Notes under the pieces: generated by a model
Databases searched by the model: none
Seen by the model: only the letters and a program-made list of their open reading frames with translations
Told to the model about the DNA's origin: nothing
Position numbers and translations under genes: made by a program
From: Haloferax sulfurifontis ATCC BAA-897
GTDB taxonomy: Archaea > Halobacteriota > Halobacteria > Halobacteriales > Haloferacaceae
Length of the DNA stretch: 64,000 nt
Assembly (NCBI RefSeq): GCF_000337835.1
Contig: NZ_AOLM01000018.1
Span: forward strand, 1 to 64,000
Reading direction: 5' to 3'
Shown here: positions 61,039-64,000 of the stretch, piece by piece
How the letters are laid out: the number at the start of each line of letters is the position of its first letter
How positions within the stretch are numbered: position 1 is the first letter of the stretch

Positions 61039-63269
61039 GCGACATCAAACAGCTCGACGAGAAGACCATCCAGCGCATCGCCGCCGGCGAGGTGGTCGAG
61101 CGGCCCGCCTCGGTCGTCAAAGAGCTGTTCGAAAACAGCCTCGACGCGGACGCGACGCGCATCTCCGTGGCCGTCGACGCCGGCGGCGTGGAGGGCGTCC
61201 GCATCCGCGACGACGGCGTCGGCATGAGCGAAGAAGACCTCGAACTGGCCGTCCGCGAGCACACGACGAGCAAAATCGGCGACATCGAGGACCTCGAAGC
61301 CGGCGTCGGCACCCTCGGCTTCCGCGGCGAAGCGCTCCACACCATCGGCGCGGTGTCGCGGTTGACCATCCGGTCGAAGCCCCGCGGCGGCGACGTGGGC
61401 ACGGAGCTGAAATACGAGGGCGGCGAGGTCGAGTCGGTTCGACCCGCCGGCTGTCCAGAGGGGACCGTCGTCGAGGTCGACGACCTGTTTTACAACACGC
61501 CCGCCCGCCGGAAGTTCCTCAAGACGACGGCGACCGAGTTCGACCACGTCAACGCGGTCGTCACCCACTACGCGCTCGCCAACCCCGACGTGGCCGTCTC
61601 GCTCGAACACGACGACCGCGAGGTGTTCGCCACCGAGGGCCGCGGCGACCTGCAATCGACCGTGCTCTCGGTGTACGGCCGCGAAGTCGCCGAGTCGATG
61701 GTGCCCGTGGACCACGACGCCCCCGGCGTCGCCGTCTCGGGGCTCGTGAGCCACCCCGAGACGACACGGAGCACCCGCGACTACCTCTCGACGTTCGTCA
61801 ACGACCGCTACGTCACGGACCGCGTGCTCCGCGAGGCCGTCCTCGACGCCTACGGCGGCCAACTCGACGCCGACCGCTACCCCTTCGCGGTGCTGTTCGT
61901 CGAGGTCGCGCCCGACGCCGTGGACGTGAACGTCCACCCGCGGAAGATGGAGGTCCGCTGGGACGACGAGTCCGGCGTCAGGCGCGACGTGACCGAGGCG
62001 GTCGAAGACGCCCTCCTGAGTCACGGTCTCGTCCGGTCGTCGGCCCCGCGGGGGCGGTCGAAAGCCGACGAAGCGGCCATCGAACCCGGTTCGTCGGGCG
62101 ACGACGCGGCCTCGTTGGACCCACACGAGGTCCGAGAGTCGGATTCGGACGGCGAATCAGGCGATGCGGAACCCACGTCAGCGCGAGACGTGCAGTCGGC
62201 GCGGGAGGCTCGGGAGGACCGAGCGGTCCACGAGTCGGGCCCTCGGGCGAACTCGGACGCGACCGCGACCCGCGACGCCGACCCGGACACCACGACTGCA
62301 ACTGAACGGGAGGCGGGCGTCGACGCCGACAGTCCCGCTGGCGACCACGGCTCGCACGGTCCGACCGCCGAGACGCCTGCTGACTCGTCCGGAGCGACCG
62401 ACCCGCCATCGTCCACGCCGCCGACGCCGCCCCGCGAGTACGACCTCGCGCCGGGGCCGGAGACGACCGAGCAGTCGTCGCTTTCGACCGACGACGAGAC
62501 TGAACCGGAGGCGGCGCAGGACGCAAATTCGTCGGTCGAACCGGGTACTGACGAGAAAGAACCCCGAAGCCGCCGCTCCCGAATCGCCGCGCCGACGACC
62601 CAGCGCGACCTCTCGGGCGAGGAGGCGGACCTCTCGCCGGCGTTCGACTCGCTCCCGTCGATGCGAATCATCGGCCAACTCGCGGACACCTACATCGTCG
62701 CCGAGACCGACGAGGGGCTGGTGCTCGTCGACCAGCACGCCGCCGACGAGCGCGTGAACTACGAGCGCCTGAAAGGCGAGGTCGAAGGCGACACGCCGAC
62801 GCAGGCGCTGGCCGAATCGGTCGAACTCGAACTCACCGCGCGCGAGGCGGCGCTGTTCGAGGAGTACCGCGAGGCGCTGGCGCAGGTGGGCTTCCACGCC
62901 GGGCGAACCGGCGAGCGGACCGTCTCGGTGCGGACCGTCCCGGCGGTGTTCGACGCCGCGCTCGACCCCGGCCTGCTCCGCGACGCGCTGACGGCGTTCG
63001 TCCGCGAGGAGGTCGACGGCGGCCGGAAGACCGTCGACGCCGTCGCCGACGAACTGCTGTCTGACCTCGCGTGTTACCCCTCCATCACTGGCAACACGTC
63101 GCTTCGGGAGGGCTCCGTGCTCGACCTGCTCGCGGCGCTCGACGACTGCGAGAACCCCTACGCCTGCCCGCACGGGCGTCCGGTCATCGTCGAGTTCGAC
63201 CGCGACGAAATCGCCTCGCGCTTCGAGCGCGACTACCCCGGCCACGGCGGGCGGCGGCGCGAGGAGTAG
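61035..63269 (+). CDS. mutL: DNA mismatch repair protein MutL
   Basis: 744 residues. GHKL ATPase: VVKELFENSLDADATRISVA, RIRDDGVGMSEEDLELAV, TLGFRGEALHTIGAVSRL. After ~residue 345 comes a long disordered acidic linker (to ~530). The C-terminal dimerisation domain keeps the nicking motif DQHAADERVNYERL (the DQHA-x2-E-x4-E endonuclease signature) and the Zn-associated CPHGRP near the end. It thus can cut the strand itself, unlike E. coli MutL. No MutH gene is seen. Confidence 0.95.
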   Translation: MSDIKQLDEKTIQRIAAGEVVERPASVVKELFENSLDADATRISVAVDAGGVEGVRIRDDGVGMSEEDLELAVREHTTSKIGDIEDLEAGVGTLGFRGEALHTIGAVSRLTIRSKPRGGDVGTELKYEGGEVESVRPAGCPEGTVVEVDDLFYNTPARRKFLKTTATEFDHVNAVVTHYALANPDVAVSLEHDDREVFATEGRGDLQSTVLSVYGREVAESMVPVDHDAPGVAVSGLVSHPETTRSTRDYLSTFVNDRYVTDRVLREAVLDAYGGQLDADRYPFAVLFVEVAPDAVDVNVHPRKMEVRWDDESGVRRDVTEAVEDALLSHGLVRSSAPRGRSKADEAAIEPGSSGDDAASLDPHEVRESDSDGESGDAEPTSARDVQSAREAREDRAVHESGPRANSDATATRDADPDTTTATEREAGVDADSPAGDHGSHGPTAETPADSSGATDPPSSTPPTPPREYDLAPGPETTEQSSLSTDDETEPEAAQDANSSVEPGTDEKEPRSRRSRIAAPTTQRDLSGEEADLSPAFDSLPSMRIIGQLADTYIVAETDEGLVLVDQHAADERVNYERLKGEVEGDTPTQALAESVELELTAREAALFEEYREALAQVGFHAGRTGERTVSVRTVPAVFDAALDPGLLRDALTAFVREEVDGGRKTVDAVADELLSDLACYPSITGNTSLREGSVLDLLAALDDCENPYACPHGRPVIVEFDRDEIASRFERDYPGHGGRRREE

Positions 63270-63275
63270 CCCGAG

Positions 63276-63315
63276 CGGGTCGGGTCGGGTCGGGTCGGGT
63301 CGGGTCGGGTCGGGT
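63276..63315. repeat. Eight tandem cgggt pentamers
   Basis: Exact unit cgggt repeated eight times, then a degenerate copy, about 10 nt after the mutL stop. A pentamer can expand or shrink by slippage; it is non-coding here. It could alternatively affect mRNA 3' structure. Confidence 0.9.
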
Positions 63316-63429
63316 CGAGTTGGGGCAGGTCGGGCGGGCGCGGCCGTCTCGTCGCGCTGGTCTCGCCGCCCTGCCCCGAGTCTCGGAACCGATAGCCGCG
63401 GCGAGGATTCAAGTCGGGGCACCGAGACA

Positions 63430-63741
63430 ATGGAGGCGATGAACCCGCTGGTCGTTCTGGGCGTCTGCTTCGGGCCGCTGGTGCTCGTCGTCTCGTATCT
63501 CTTCACCGCGGCGACGGGGCCGAGCGTGCCGCCGTGGGCCGACGCGGTCGGGCAGGCGATTCGGCTCTACGGGACGGCGGCCGCCGTAATCGTCGGCCCG
63601 CTGGCGCTCTACGCCGACCGACTCGACCTCGCCCGCGAGAGCGACTGGGTTCCCTCGCCCGTGTACTACCTCGTGGCGGTCCCGTTCCTGAGCATCCCCA
63701 TCGCGTTCATCTACCTCGTCCGGCGGCTGACCGCCACGTGA
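63430..63741 (+). CDS. Small three-span membrane protein, 103 aa
   Basis: Spans near [39 protein letters not shown] and [20 protein letters not shown], with a charged loop between the last two. The family is not recognised; common size and plan in haloarchaea. Start ATG 63430; an ATG at 63439 is also possible. Confidence 0.65.
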
Positions 63742-63827
63742 GCGGGCGCGGGGCGACCGAATCGGCCGCGGGCGCGAACCTCGTCGGCAACGCCGGAGGT
63801 TTATATCGCGCCCGCGAACGGCCGTCC

Positions 63828-64000
63828 ATGACAGCACTCGTGACCTTCGGCGAGACGATGCTTCGGCTGTCGCCGCCGCGTGGCGAGCGACTCGAAACCG
63901 CCCGCGAACTCGAAGTGCAGGCGGGCGGCGCGGAGTCGAACGTCGCCGTCGCCGCCGCCCGACTCGGACGGGACGCCGCGTGGTTCTCGAAGCTCCCCGA
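63828..64000 (+). CDS. kdgK: 2-keto-3-deoxygluconate kinase-like PfkB sugar kinase (truncated by window end)
   Basis: 57 residues are visible from the ATG at 63828: [20 protein letters not shown], then [20 protein letters not shown] and [12 protein letters not shown]. The [15 protein letters not shown] segment is the PfkB/ribokinase N-terminal signature. KdgK is the haloarchaeal assignment for this neighbourhood by memory of synteny. The catalytic C-terminus is outside the window. Confidence 0.75.

Overview
The window is a piece of a haloarchaeal chromosome, most likely from Haloferax or a close relative. It is very GC-rich, proteins are acidic, TATA-like boxes sit about 25 nt before start codons (leaderless transcripts), and it carries archaeal-type genes: ftsZ2 with cdrS and cdrL, the E1-like ubaA, ncsA, rio2, rpl15e and Htr transducers. 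The order minD2 / cobalamin operon / cdrL-cdrS-ftsZ2 / ncsA / nfo / rio2 / rpl15e / ubaA / Htr / mutS-mutL / kdgK is, from memory, close to one part of the Haloferax volcanii chromosome. The species cannot be named from sequence alone.

Region 1-9.2 kb is decayed, mobile ground: an ORF broken by an in-frame amber codon, small orphan ORFs, a 5'-truncated fragment of a pilin-operon-type protein, a TetR / COG1361 / RND-transporter module with a candidate operator, and an IS6-like element with intact 15-bp ends but a dead transposase.

Region 9.2-21.6 kb looks like a metabolic island: two metallo-beta-lactamase-fold paralogs flank UspA and TctA/TctB. Then come a zinc alcohol dehydrogenase, TctC, an RraA-family protein, an IclR regulator, an extended-SDR dehydrogenase, and two tandem type I dehydroquinate-dehydratase homologs. 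The first of the two lacks key catalytic residues. A 12-bp motif (ACATCGTTGAAA) occurs three times in intergenic DNA of this island, with weaker variants beside other genes, and probably marks an IclR regulon. Import of an organic acid and its catabolism is the likely theme; the substrate is unknown.

Region 21.6-34.3 kb holds homoserine dehydrogenase with an ACT-domain partner, a SnoaL-like protein, an OsmC protein, minD2 with a tiny divergent membrane protein, and a tightly overlapping cobalamin operon (HAD-cbiB-cobS-cobY-cobT-cobD-cbiZ). This is followed by a cobD paralog whose PLP lysine is Asn.

Region 34.3-52.3 kb is mostly core housekeeping: an aldo-keto reductase, tRNA-Tyr with a duplicated 3' end beside it, cdrL, cdrS-ftsZ2 behind an unusual promoter with five GTCTTAC/GTAAGAC sites, ncsA, regulators, nfo, lplA, a sensor kinase, rio2, rpl15e, a rhodanese and ubaA. 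A cupin ORF runs antisense into ubaA.

Region 52.4-64 kb has two chemotaxis transducers, the second overlapping a periplasmic-type binding lipoprotein gene, then mutS-mutL, a pentamer tandem repeat, a small membrane protein, and the start of a PfkB sugar kinase (kdgK) that runs off the window.
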